64,000 nucleotides of DNA, from positions 2,230,001-2,294,000 of the forward strand of contig NC_019682.1 in NCBI RefSeq assembly GCF_000316575.1, written 5' to 3'. Below, piece after piece: positions 25,994 through 36,483 of the stretch (its first letter is position 1; every line of letters begins with the position of its first letter). The position numbers and the translations under genes were made by a program. The DNA comes from Calothrix sp. PCC 7507. GTDB lineage: Bacteria; Cyanobacteriota; Cyanobacteriia; Cyanobacteriales; Nostocaceae. The notes below the pieces were generated by a model that was not told the DNA's origin, did not search any database, and saw only the letters and a list, made by a program, of their open reading frames with translations.

Positions 25994-26857
25994 ATGAAAA
26001 GCTTTCAACACTTTATTATCACTCGCTTCAACGTCAGAGTAGACTACAGTAAATCGCGAGCCGGAATTAACCCAGATTGGTTGAGTCATCGCTTCAAATT
26101 ATTTGACCAATTTTGCTACTCTTCTGTCAGAGGACAATCAAATCAAAACTTTAAATGGCTAGTTTTTTTTGATAGTGAAACACCAGAATATTTTAAAAGT
26201 AAAATTAAAAAATACGCAGAATGGCAAAACTTCATCCCTTTATATATAGATTGTGAATTTACTAGTCAAATTAATCATCAAGCTGTATTAAATTACTTAA
26301 AAAGCAATACTGAATATTTAATCACGACTAGATTAGATAATGATGATGCAGTCTCTAAAGACTTTGTACAATTAATTCAAAACAGCTTCACAGAACAAGA
26401 ATTTGAGTTTATAAACTTTACTTCCGGCTATGTTTGGAATCATGGCAAGCTTTACTCATTTGATTATCCAAATAACCCTTTCGTCAGTTTAATTGAAAAG
26501 GTTAATCAAACAAATATTGATGGATTTAAAACAATCGCCTGTGGACAACATACCGAATTATACTTAATGGGACAAATTAAACAGATAAAAACAAAGCCAA
26601 CCTGGTTACAGGTAATCCATGAGCAAAATGTATCGAACAGAATACGAGGAATCAGAGAGCCAATAAAAAAATTAGGTGATGATTTCTTCATTAGCAGCGA
26701 ATGTATTCCCAAACAAGAACCGTTAGTGCCTTATTTACTTGATAAAAGTTTTAGTCTCATGAAGGCTCCTATAGACTCTCTTGTTCTCGCACTACCTAAA
26801 GATACTAGAGCTAGGCTCAGAAAAGTTTGGCAGATGATCAATGGCAGAAATTTTTGA
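25994..26857 (+). CDS. Putative rhamnosyltransferase-like glycosyltransferase
   Basis: 287 aa. It matches the putative rhamnosyl transferase family (PF11316 type): HFIITRFNVRVDYSKSR at the start, WLSHRFKLFDQFCYSSVRGQ, FKWLVFFDSETPEYFKSKI and the metal-binding-like segment YLITTRLDNDDAVSKDFVQ, where DNDD is the DxD equivalent. No membrane segment. The family has mostly been seen in capsule and EPS clusters. A dTDP-rhamnose operon lies 11 kb away in the same window, so rhamnose as donor is attractive but unproven. The gene and the following ones are AT-rich compared with upstream DNA. Confidence 0.75.
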   Translation: MKSFQHFIITRFNVRVDYSKSRAGINPDWLSHRFKLFDQFCYSSVRGQSNQNFKWLVFFDSETPEYFKSKIKKYAEWQNFIPLYIDCEFTSQINHQAVLNYLKSNTEYLITTRLDNDDAVSKDFVQLIQNSFTEQEFEFINFTSGYVWNHGKLYSFDYPNNPFVSLIEKVNQTNIDGFKTIACGQHTELYLMGQIKQIKTKPTWLQVIHEQNVSNRIRGIREPIKKLGDDFFISSECIPKQEPLVPYLLDKSFSLMKAPIDSLVLALPKDTRARLRKVWQMINGRNF

Positions 26858-26902
26858 TTTAGTCACAATCAATTAAAAAATAACCAGAAAAGGAGAAAAC
26901 AA

Positions 26903-27607
26903 ATGAGAAAAATAGAATCAACAACTCACTCTAATGTAATGATAATCAAAGTAATTCGTAAATGTGTACAGCTATTTAAATACTGGGATATCGAAGGATA
27001 TCAAGCAGAAAAATACTGGAGTGATAGACATTCACAATATCAATTTAACTTGCAGGGAGTAGGAAATGCAGCATTAACCCATGAAGATAATGAGCAAATG
27101 TATCTCAAAGCAAAAGAGGTTTTTCTCTCAGTTTGTCATGAGATGAAAATTGACTTCACAAAAATTAGGATGCTAGACATAGGTTGTGGTACTGGATTTT
27201 ATGCCAAAATTTTCAGAGAAAATGGAGGTAAAAACTATTTAGGAGTTGATATAACAGATGTTTTATTTGATCAACTTGAAAAAGATTTATCTGGATTTAA
27301 ATTTCATAAATTAGATGTTTCTAGGGAAACTTTAAATCATCGCTTTGATTTAATTATCATGATTGATGTTACACAACACATCACGAATAATGAAAAATTT
27401 TCCTTCGCCATGCAAAATATTAGGTCTTCGCTCAGTGAAAACGGGATTTTTATTGTCACTTCATGGCTAAATGAAAATGCCCGACAACGCTTCTATGAAG
27501 TCTCTCGTTCTCTGCAAGCATATCAAGCAGAGTTTCCTGATTGTACTTTTAGTCAGCCGATTCCTTTTAGAGACAAGTTTATCTTTGCAATTCAAAATAA
27601 AAAGTGA
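26903..27607 (+). CDS. Class I SAM-dependent methyltransferase
   Basis: 234 aa with a good ribosome site (AAAAGGAGAAAACAA before ATG). Motif I is MLDIGCGTGFYAKIF (residues 90-104). The acidic end of strand beta-2 is YLGVDITDVLFDQL, motif II is FDLIIMIDVTQHITNNEKF, and then ENGIFIVTSWLNENARQR. A glycan O-methyltransferase or a modifier of the chain end is likely from context. The acceptor is unknown. Confidence 0.85.
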   Translation: MRKIESTTHSNVMIIKVIRKCVQLFKYWDIEGYQAEKYWSDRHSQYQFNLQGVGNAALTHEDNEQMYLKAKEVFLSVCHEMKIDFTKIRMLDIGCGTGFYAKIFRENGGKNYLGVDITDVLFDQLEKDLSGFKFHKLDVSRETLNHRFDLIIMIDVTQHITNNEKFSFAMQNIRSSLSENGIFIVTSWLNENARQRFYEVSRSLQAYQAEFPDCTFSQPIPFRDKFIFAIQNKK

Positions 27608-27632
27608 AATAACTTAGCTAATTTGTAGTGTT

Positions 27633-27667
27633 CAGATCCCCGACTTCTTAAAGAAGTCGGGGATCTG
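27633..27667 (+). terminator. Perfect 17-bp palindromic hairpin
   Basis: CAGATCCCCGACTTCTT (27633-27649), one A, then its exact complement (27651-27667). It follows the methyltransferase stop by 26 bp and may terminate or stabilise the transcript. There is no T-run. Its core CCCGACTT is shared with the hairpin at 31244-31274, so it also behaves as a dispersed repeat. Confidence 0.65.
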
Positions 27668-27737
27668 GCAGCCCAGTGTCTAAATTTGAGATTTTTCTAC
27701 TATTTCACAAGGCTAAAATTCCCATCAACCCCGTTTT

Positions 27738-29174
27738 ATGACTGTAAACAACTCAAAAAAGATGGCAAAAGCCAGCCTGTGGACAACTGTGAGTTTTGCT
27801 ATTGGTAAAGTTGCTCAGTTAATGGCTCAAGTCATTTTAGCTCGCTTATTATCACCTGAAGACTTTGGCATTTGGGCAATGGTGCTTGTATTATCCAATT
27901 TCTCACTGCTTTTTAGAGACACTACTATTGCTCAAGTACTAGTACAAAGAGGTTTAGATGATATCAAGCTAGTTAACACTGTCTATAGTATGGGAGTGAA
28001 TATCTCTATATTTTTGTTCGGCATTCAGTTGTTAGCAGGACTACCGCTATCTTACTTTTTTAACAAGCCTATTTTATTTCCTTTAACAGCGCTATCAGCC
28101 GTTGTCTTTCTCATTGGCGCGGGTGCCGGTTCTCATACTGCAGTACTGCAACGCAAAATGAAAATTAAAGAGTTAGCTATGTGCGATTTACTTGCTAATT
28201 TTTCACGAGTGTTGACCTTAGTTATTAGCTCAATTTCTGGATGGGGATTTTGGTCGTTTGCAATTGGAGAAATTGTAATGGCTGTAGTTGATTCTTTATT
28301 GAAACGCTATTTAAGCAAGCATAAATTTAAATACTATTTCAAGTTAGAAAAATCCAAAATTAATGAAGTCAAAGAGTTTATTTTTGGTGTTCTTGGGAGT
28401 AGGATCGCTTTGCAACTTAATATTACCGGAGATAATTTCATTATTGGGAAGTTTTTAGGAACTCAAGCACTTGGCTATTATAGTGTTGCTTATCAATTAG
28501 CAACAACGCCAGCAGTGGCATTTTCTCAAATTAATAATCGGGTGATTTTCTCTACAATTTCACAAGTGGATGAGCAGCGTAAACTAACTATGATTCAAAG
28601 ACTTATAGAATATTATGCTAGTACTGCTGCGTTAATATATGGTTTAGCATTTACTTTAGCTCCTAGCATAATTCCATTCATTTATGGAGATAATTGGCAG
28701 CAATCCATCACTATCTTTCAAATCATACTTGTCTATGCTTATACAGGAGGATTAATGTCAATTCTTGGTGCTTATCTTTTGTCAATTAATAAGTCTCTAG
28801 AAATCGCACGTATCGACTGGTTTATTGTGCCTTTTTCTCTAACTGCTTATTTTATTGGTGTAAAAACAGGTGGTATACAAGGTGTGGCGATCGCTGTTAT
28901 GTGTGTGATGGGTTTTGCTGCTTTAATATGGTATGTAATAGCAGCATCACGTGTTAGTGGAGCCGGCATCAAAGATTTTCTAAAACCAGCATTTATCCCT
29001 TCATTTTCTATGTTTATAGCCCTGGTTTTATCACAGTTTACACCTTATCTCCAAAATGCAGATTTTTATCTAAAAGCAATCACAATAATTGTTACTTATA
29101 TATCAATGCTGGTTTTACTATCTAAAGGGAATTTACCTTTTAGTTTAATGAAATTTATCTTTTATAAAAGTTAG
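27738..29174 (+). CDS. Wzx-type polysaccharide flippase (MOP/PST family), number 1 of 2
   Basis: 478 aa with about 12-14 membrane segments. The start SKKMAKASLWTTVSFAIGKV followed by VILARLLSPEDFGIWAMVLV is characteristic of the lipopolysaccharide/EPS export family (WzxC-like; the pattern AR-x-L-x-P-x-D-x-G). It moves undecaprenyl-linked repeat units to the periplasmic face for polymerisation. It is the only flippase in block 1, so it should serve the polymerase at 21982. The last segment ends in KSYK-type basic residues at the cytoplasm. Confidence 0.88.
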   Translation: MTVNNSKKMAKASLWTTVSFAIGKVAQLMAQVILARLLSPEDFGIWAMVLVLSNFSLLFRDTTIAQVLVQRGLDDIKLVNTVYSMGVNISIFLFGIQLLAGLPLSYFFNKPILFPLTALSAVVFLIGAGAGSHTAVLQRKMKIKELAMCDLLANFSRVLTLVISSISGWGFWSFAIGEIVMAVVDSLLKRYLSKHKFKYYFKLEKSKINEVKEFIFGVLGSRIALQLNITGDNFIIGKFLGTQALGYYSVAYQLATTPAVAFSQINNRVIFSTISQVDEQRKLTMIQRLIEYYASTAALIYGLAFTLAPSIIPFIYGDNWQQSITIFQIILVYAYTGGLMSILGAYLLSINKSLEIARIDWFIVPFSLTAYFIGVKTGGIQGVAIAVMCVMGFAALIWYVIAASRVSGAGIKDFLKPAFIPSFSMFIALVLSQFTPYLQNADFYLKAITIIVTYISMLVLLSKGNLPFSLMKFIFYKS

Positions 29175-29243
29175 TTATCTTGCTCCTTTTCAAGCATGAA
29201 TTACTTTATTTTTTGACTACAAGCCCAATTGAGGACAAACATC

Positions 29244-30386
29244 ATGAACGCAAAGTATGAAGCTTTATCAATTACCAGTCAGTTTCTGGGACATCGCACC
29301 TATGGTCAACTATTAAGAGAGTATTTTAAAAATTCCAACCTACTTGGTTCAGTAGACTTTCATTGGTTTATGGATGAATGCAAAAGCTTACAGTGGTTAG
29401 TGACTAGACCCTTTTACCGTAAACTCCCCAACTCTTGGATTCAGCAACGCAATCTAGATTTTCAATACTTCCGTTCTGAATTTATATCAGCATATATTAC
29501 TAAGTCTTTGCTGAAACAAAAACTGTCAACAAAATCATACACAGTGATGCATTTACATACTCAAGTTATGGCTTTCTTAGCTCTTGAGTACATGAAAAAA
29601 ATTCCGACTGTCGTGAGTATTGACTTTACTGCGGCACTAAAATCTAGTGAAATGATTGATAATCGCTTTCAGTGGACTTATAACCCTAATATTTTAATGG
29701 AGAAAAAAGTTTTTAATGCTGCATCTAGAATTATTTCCTGGTCAGAATTAGCGAAGAAATCTGTTGTCGAAGATTATGGAATCAATGAAGATAAAGTTAT
29801 AGTAATTCCTCCAGGAGTTAATTTGGATGCTTTAAAGTTTGCCCATCATCCTCTCAAGAAAGATGCTGATACTTGCAATATTCTCTTTATAGGTGGTGAC
29901 TTTATTAGAAAAGGGGGACAAGATTTATTATCAGTCTTTCTTGATAATTTTTCAGATGTAGCTACCTTGCATTTAGTCACTAATAAACCAATTGAGTGTC
30001 ATCACCATCAGGTGCGAGTTTATCGGAATATCAATGCATATACTCCTGAGTGGAAAAGGCTTTATCAGCAGGCAGATATTTTTGTGATGCCTACTTATAG
30101 TGAAGGATTACCCCAAGTTTTTATGGAAGCTATGGGAGCAGGTCTACCAATAATCTCTACAAATTTACCTCAGATGCAAGAAGTGATTAGTGATGGTGTA
30201 ACAGGTTTTCTTGTACCGCCTGGAAATCAAAATGAATTAGCAAATAAGCTAAAAGTTGTGATTGACAATCCTGAGTTGAGAATGGAAATGGGTATGAGAG
30301 GTAAGCAGGTTTCTCAGATCAAGTTTGATGCCGATAAAAATTGTTCACGTATAGAGAGTATCTTTCAAGAATTGTCTGCAATTTAG
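29244..30386 (+). CDS. Family 4 glycosyltransferase
   Basis: 380 aa. I chose the ATG at 29244, preceded by GAGGA with 8-nt spacing, over the TTG at 29229. GT-B fold: PTVVSIDFTAALKSSEMI in the acceptor half, SRIISWSELAKKSVVEDYGI at the linker, and the donor half with VIVIPPGVNLDAL, NILFIGGDFIRKGGQDLL, and the E-x7-E block YSEGLPQVFMEAMGAGLPII. The enzyme probably extends the block 1 repeat unit. Confidence 0.87.
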   Translation: MNAKYEALSITSQFLGHRTYGQLLREYFKNSNLLGSVDFHWFMDECKSLQWLVTRPFYRKLPNSWIQQRNLDFQYFRSEFISAYITKSLLKQKLSTKSYTVMHLHTQVMAFLALEYMKKIPTVVSIDFTAALKSSEMIDNRFQWTYNPNILMEKKVFNAASRIISWSELAKKSVVEDYGINEDKVIVIPPGVNLDALKFAHHPLKKDADTCNILFIGGDFIRKGGQDLLSVFLDNFSDVATLHLVTNKPIECHHHQVRVYRNINAYTPEWKRLYQQADIFVMPTYSEGLPQVFMEAMGAGLPIISTNLPQMQEVISDGVTGFLVPPGNQNELANKLKVVIDNPELRMEMGMRGKQVSQIKFDADKNCSRIESIFQELSAI

Positions 30387-30448
30387 TGTTAGATACGAAA
30401 ACCAGACTTGTATTGAAACCAAATTGTATGTAGTGGGAGTCAATTTAC

Positions 30449-31216
30449 ATGAATACTCAAACCATTAGTTACTCTGCCAAATATTTCCAAAGTAGAACTT
30501 TTGAAACTGACTATCAAACTCTAGCTGCTGTAATTTTTGAACTTTACCATCCTCAAACAGTAGCTGAATTTGGTTGTGGCCCTGGTCATCTTAGTAGGGA
30601 GTTAGCCAAGCTTGGGGTAAAGGTTACATCTGTAGATGGTCATTCTCAGCCTAGCTTCACTGGGCTGGCGGTGGAATTTCATCACCTTGATTTGAATGAT
30701 CCCATAGCGATCGCTAACTTTTTTGCAAATAAGCATTTTGACTTAGCGATATGTTTAGAAGTCGCTGAACATTTACAACCACAAAGCTCACCTATCCTAG
30801 TTAAATGGTTGACTTCAGTCGCTCCTGTGGTCATATTTTCAGCAGCCGTTCCTCATCAGGGTGGACATGGACACATTAATCTCCAACCGCGTGAATACTG
30901 GCACAATGAATTTATGCAACGTCAGTTTATCGCAGCAGATCGTGTACGTGAGGAGTTACGCGCTACATCCAGTATCGCACCTTGGTATCGTTACAATGTC
31001 ATTGACTACGTCCAGATTCAGCACCCCCAAGCGCCCAACCCCGCTGAAGTGATTCCTCGTTTGATTGCCTCTGAATCAGCAGCAGCGTCAGCTTATTATG
31101 AAGAATACGACAGGCGATTTCTGGCAGAACTCCGTCTTAAGTATGCACCTGTGCAACTTTATGCATCTGTGAAGGGACTACGTTTTTTAGCTAAACGTCT
31201 TCTTGGTAGAAGTTAG
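30449..31216 (+). CDS. Class I SAM-dependent methyltransferase
   Basis: 255 aa. Motif I VAEFGCGPGHLSRELAKL (38-55), acidic residue after beta-2 in VTSVDGHSQPSF, beta-4 FDLAICLEVAEHLQPQSS. It is unrelated in detail to the methyltransferase at 26903. C-terminal residues EEYDRRFLAELRLKYAPVQL form a helical tail. Last gene of block 1; O-methylation of sugars is common in cyanobacterial exopolysaccharides, which makes that role likely. Confidence 0.83.
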   Translation: MNTQTISYSAKYFQSRTFETDYQTLAAVIFELYHPQTVAEFGCGPGHLSRELAKLGVKVTSVDGHSQPSFTGLAVEFHHLDLNDPIAIANFFANKHFDLAICLEVAEHLQPQSSPILVKWLTSVAPVVIFSAAVPHQGGHGHINLQPREYWHNEFMQRQFIAADRVREELRATSSIAPWYRYNVIDYVQIQHPQAPNPAEVIPRLIASESAAASAYYEEYDRRFLAELRLKYAPVQLYASVKGLRFLAKRLLGRS

Positions 31217-31243
31217 TAGCATTAAATAAGTTATCAACAAGAA

Positions 31244-31274
31244 TATACCCGACTTTTTGAAAAAGTCGGGTATA
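31244..31274 (+). terminator. Perfect 15-bp palindromic hairpin
   Basis: TATACCCGACTTTTT, a single G, then the complement AAAAAGTCGGGTATA. It lies 27 bp after block 1 ends, between convergent genes, and could terminate the plus-strand operon. Same repeat family as 27633-27667. Confidence 0.65.
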
Positions 31275-31298
31275 TAAACAAAACCGGGATTAATTGGA

Positions 31299-31318
31299 GG
31301 GCAAACAACCGTTTGCCC
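31299..31318. repeat. 8-bp-stem hairpin
   Basis: GGGCAAAC-AACC-GTTTGCCC in the convergent gap; part of a dispersed GGGCAAACGGTTGTTTGCCC-type repeat. Confidence 0.55.
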
Positions 31319-31349
31319 CTACGGTTCACATTCTGGAAATCTCCTGAAA

Positions 31350-31376
31350 ACAAAAAAGCTGGGCGGTGCCCAGCTG
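31350..31376 (-). terminator. Rho-independent terminator of the gmd-fcl operon
   Basis: On the minus strand AGCTGGGC-ACC-GCCCAGCT is followed directly by TTTTTTG and more T residues, 6 bp after the fcl stop. It is a textbook intrinsic terminator. Confidence 0.85.
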
Positions 31377-31381
31377 CTTTG

Positions 31382-33429
<2,048 letters not shown>

Positions 33430-34169
33430 GCTTTACTATCCTTTTTGATATTTGATTTCAGAAGTAGTCACAGTCCAACTGATATAAGTTAGCAGCTCAT
33501 TGCTTGATTGCCTAATGGGAAACCTACGCAGATCAGCGAACACAGAAGATTTAAAATTTTTGAGGTACACAATTTAAGTCTTAAACTCCTGCATAAAGTC
33601 TGTTTCATTTCTGAATTCTGAACGCTAGTTACTCTACTCAGAAAGACCCCTTGGCGCTAGCCTCTCCCTGTGGGCTACCGTGTATACACAAGTCGGAAAA
33701 TCTAGCCCCCATTGGCTTTTATTTGGTAGGGTGCGTTAGACGGAACGTCGTAACGCACCGAACATGGAGGATGGTACGTTGCCATAAGGCATAACACACC
33801 CTACGAGCAGAGGATTTGGGGCGCTTGATCATTTGTGTGTACACGGTAGCGCTTTGGGAGAAGACCGCATTGGCTTGTCCTGACTTCTGAATTCTGCTGT
33901 AACCGAATTTTAACGTAAATAAATATACTTAGATAGAATAAATTCTATTAAGTAAGCCAAATTGGCTACAATTAAGATTCTTGAGCTTAATTCAATTTCT
34001 AGTCTTTGCTAAAACTTTATATAATTAGGGTTTTTATTAAGGTTGAATCAATTGACTTGACTTTACGCTACTTTTATTAATTGTGAGTTATCAGTTATCA
34101 GTAAGAGATCATAAAAAGTTTGTATCTAGGGGCATTAACTGCCCCAAAGAATAAACTTTGAGTAGTTGT
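33430..34169. other. Intergenic region holding a MITE-like element
   Basis: No gene in these 740 bp between two minus-strand operons. The part next to gmd (about 33430-33650) likely holds its promoter. A MITE-like element lies at 33674-33850. The remainder is AT-rich with a short TTATCAG repeat at about 34085-34100. Confidence 0.55.
33674..33850. mobile_element. 177-bp MITE-like element
   Basis: Terminal inverted repeats GCTACCGTGTATACACAA (33674-33691) and TTGTGTGTACACGGTAGC (33833-33850) match at 17 of 18 positions. The inside contains a second palindromic motif (GGTAGGGTGCGTTA at about 33726 against TAACACACCCTAC at about 33792). No ORF. Confidence 0.7.
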
Positions 34170-34904
34170 TCAGTATGCTCCGTTATTCTTGGGCATAATT
34201 ACTACATTGATCGTTTTCAATATTATCCATAAGTCGAGCCAGAAATTTCTAAATTTGACATAATGTAAGTCTATTTGCACCCTTCGAGGATAGGGAATGT
34301 CATTACGCCCAGAAACTTGCCATAATCCAGTGATGCCTGGACGGATAGTTAAAATCTGATCGATGTGACAACCGTATTTTGGTAGTTCTTCCGCTACCAA
34401 TGGTCGTGGACCAACAACACTCATATCACCCTTCAACACATTCCAGAACTGAGGAAATTCATCTAGACTGGTAATTCGCAAAAGCCAACCAATTTTTGTA
34501 ATCCTGGGGTCGTGCTTGAGCTTAAAACTGCTCTCAAATTCTTGTCGCATTTGGGGAGAAGTTTCCATCATTTGCACGAGAATTTCGTCGGCATTGCTTA
34601 CCATTGTGCGGAATTTAATACAGTTAAAGGGTTTGTAGTTTTTACCTACCCGTTCTTGAACATAAAAAATCGGGCCTTCTGAGCTTAAAGCAATCAGCAA
34701 GGCCAAGATGAGGTAAACGGGGAAAAACAGGATCAAAACTAACAACGAAAACACAATATCGAACAGTCGTTTAGCGAACTCTCCGTTCAAACCTTGAAGA
34801 GACAAACCCTTGGGTTTTACCCTAGGACTCTTCTTCTGTTGACCACGTTTTAAGAAAGTACGCGATCGCTTGCCGGAGAGGAGTGAACTCTGGGCAGTCA
34901 TCAT
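34170..34904 (-). CDS. Polyprenyl-phosphate sugar-phosphate transferase (monotopic PGT), number 2 of 4
   Basis: 244 aa from ATG 34904 (a second ATG follows immediately, with AGGAGT just before; the GTG-like extension to 34928 is unlikely). A basic Ser/Lys-rich start (about 1-45), then the re-entrant helix KRLFDIVFSLLVLILFFPVY, KFRTMVSNADEIL, the DE dyad in TSLDEFPQFWNVLKGDMSVV, VGPRPLVAEELPKYG and LWQVSGRNDI. This is the WcaJ/WbaP catalytic core without the N-terminal membrane domain. It pairs with the GT4 gene directly upstream (109-bp gap). Confidence 0.92.
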   Translation of the reverse strand: MMTAQSSLLSGKRSRTFLKRGQQKKSPRVKPKGLSLQGLNGEFAKRLFDIVFSLLVLILFFPVYLILALLIALSSEGPIFYVQERVGKNYKPFNCIKFRTMVSNADEILVQMMETSPQMRQEFESSFKLKHDPRITKIGWLLRITSLDEFPQFWNVLKGDMSVVGPRPLVAEELPKYGCHIDQILTIRPGITGLWQVSGRNDIPYPRRVQIDLHYVKFRNFWLDLWIILKTINVVIMPKNNGAY

Positions 34905-35013
34905 ACTCCTTAACAATCCACACCACACATAGTCCCAATCTTAAAGCTAAAAGGAGGTGCTTCTGGGCTTAATTTTCCAAAAGCCTATAAAACAAGTGCA
35001 AAAATCCCAACCA

Positions 35014-36156
35014 TCACTCCAAAGACGGTCTTTCTTGATTGCACTTGTCTATGAAATCTCGATAGCGCTTGGCAAAGACTTGTCCAGAAAACTGGGCAGC
35101 GTGTTCCCGCGCATACTCAGGATTCAATGAACCCTGATACATTTCAAACTTTTCTACTGCCTCTACTAAAGCCGCTTCTACTTGCGTCTTGAAGAAGATA
35201 CCTGTTCCTGTATCCCCAAAAGAGCGTAAGTCTCGCACCGTTTCCAAAGCCCCTCCAGCACCATAAGCAATTACTGGAGTACCGCAAGCTTGAGCTTCCA
35301 CTAAAGCAATGCCAAAATCTTCACAAGCTGCATATACAAATGCCTTGGCTCTAGCCATATAGTTTTTTACCACATCATCAGGTTGCCATCCTAGTATTTG
35401 AATATTAGGACTCGCTATTGCACGAAGATGTTTCATTTCTGAACCTGTACCAATTACTACTAATGGTTTTTGCAATTGATTAAAAGCCCTGATAATTAAA
35501 GATACCTGCTTGTAACTCACCAACCGGGAAACTGTCACGTAAAAATCCTCTTTCTGAGAAAAAAAAGGAAATGCTTCGACATTCACAGGTGGATAAATAA
35601 CTGTTGCTTCTCGCCGATAGCAGCGCCAAATTCGCCGAGCTGTATGCTGTGAGTTGGCAATAAAGTAATCAACGCGATTCGCACTCAATACATCCCACTG
35701 GCGCAACCGATGCAGTAGATAGCGCGCCACCCACCCAGGGACACCCTCTCCCAGCTTGCTTTGGTGCAAGTAATCAAAAGTTAAATCCCAGGCGTAGCGC
35801 ATGGGGCTATGGCAGTAGCAAATATGTAACTGCTCAGGAGTGGTAAGGACTCCTTTTGCCACAGCGTGGGATGAAGATAGAATTACGTCATATTGCCGCA
35901 AATCCAGCTGTTCAATCGCTAATGGCCACAAAGGCAAGTACTTTTGTATACCATTACGGGCATGGGGAAAACGTTGGAGAAACGTCTTGCCAATCTGACG
36001 TTGGTATAAATAACTATCGGGATTGTTAGATTCAAAGTCGATGAGGGCGTATAAATCAGCATCAATGTGATTCAGAATTTCCCGCACAACTAGTTCTGAA
36101 CCGCCAGTGGCTTTAGGTGTCAGCCACTCATGAACCAAAGCATATTTCAAGGGCAC
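35014..36156 (-). CDS. Family 4 glycosyltransferase (mannosyltransferase-like)
   Basis: 380 aa. The start YALVHEWLTPKATGGSELVV and the sugar-binding blocks CYCHSPMRYAWDLTFDYLHQ, VDYFIANSQHTARRIWRCYR, FYVTVSRLVSYKQVSLIIRA and AACEDFGIALVEAQACGTPV identify a WbaZ-like GT4, a group that includes several mannosyltransferases. It is the first gene of a two-gene minus-strand unit with the sugar-phosphate transferase. GDP-mannose, also the substrate of Gmd next door, is a plausible donor. Confidence 0.87.
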   Translation of the reverse strand: MPLKYALVHEWLTPKATGGSELVVREILNHIDADLYALIDFESNNPDSYLYQRQIGKTFLQRFPHARNGIQKYLPLWPLAIEQLDLRQYDVILSSSHAVAKGVLTTPEQLHICYCHSPMRYAWDLTFDYLHQSKLGEGVPGWVARYLLHRLRQWDVLSANRVDYFIANSQHTARRIWRCYRREATVIYPPVNVEAFPFFSQKEDFYVTVSRLVSYKQVSLIIRAFNQLQKPLVVIGTGSEMKHLRAIASPNIQILGWQPDDVVKNYMARAKAFVYAACEDFGIALVEAQACGTPVIAYGAGGALETVRDLRSFGDTGTGIFFKTQVEAALVEAVEKFEMYQGSLNPEYAREHAAQFSGQVFAKRYRDFIDKCNQERPSLE

Positions 36157-36483
36157 CGTTAACTTTCAATAGGTAGAAAATACTTAAAGCAAATTGTCAG
36201 GTTAACTGAAAAGTTTCCCCTTGTAATTAAAGAATGGGAAGCGCCCCAGATTCACGTTAAGACGAATTCTCCCAAAACAGGTTCCAGAGGGATACTGCGA
36301 CCTGATAACCTCAAATGTATTGGGTATTGGGTATTGGGTATTGGGTATTGGGTATGGGGCATGGGGAATTTTACTTGATTGCTCTTCCCTTATCCCCTTG
36401 CTCCCGGCTCCCTACTCCCATGCCATTTCCTGGCCCCAGTCTCTGACTACCCCAGTAACAATTTACATAGAAGGTGGGAATTT
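36157..36483. other. Divergent intergenic region with a GGGTATT tandem repeat
   Basis: This 327-bp gap holds the promoters of the GT4 (-) and CSP41-like (+) genes and the heptamer array at 36317-36366. An in-frame extension of the CSP41-like gene across the array to 36379 is not credible. Confidence 0.6.
36317..36366. repeat. GGGTATT heptamer array
   Basis: Five exact TATTGGG units followed by two variant units (TATGGGG, CATGGGG). Confidence 0.88.

Noticed and set aside
14992-31216. Identity with the heterocyst envelope polysaccharide (hep) island
   Set aside because: Some members resemble Hep-type enzymes, but the gene set and order I remember (hepB, hepC, hepA and neighbours) are not present.
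36317-36366. Possible CRISPR array
   Set aside because: Seven-base units without spacers; heptamer STRRs, not CRISPR. The same holds for all tandem arrays in the window.
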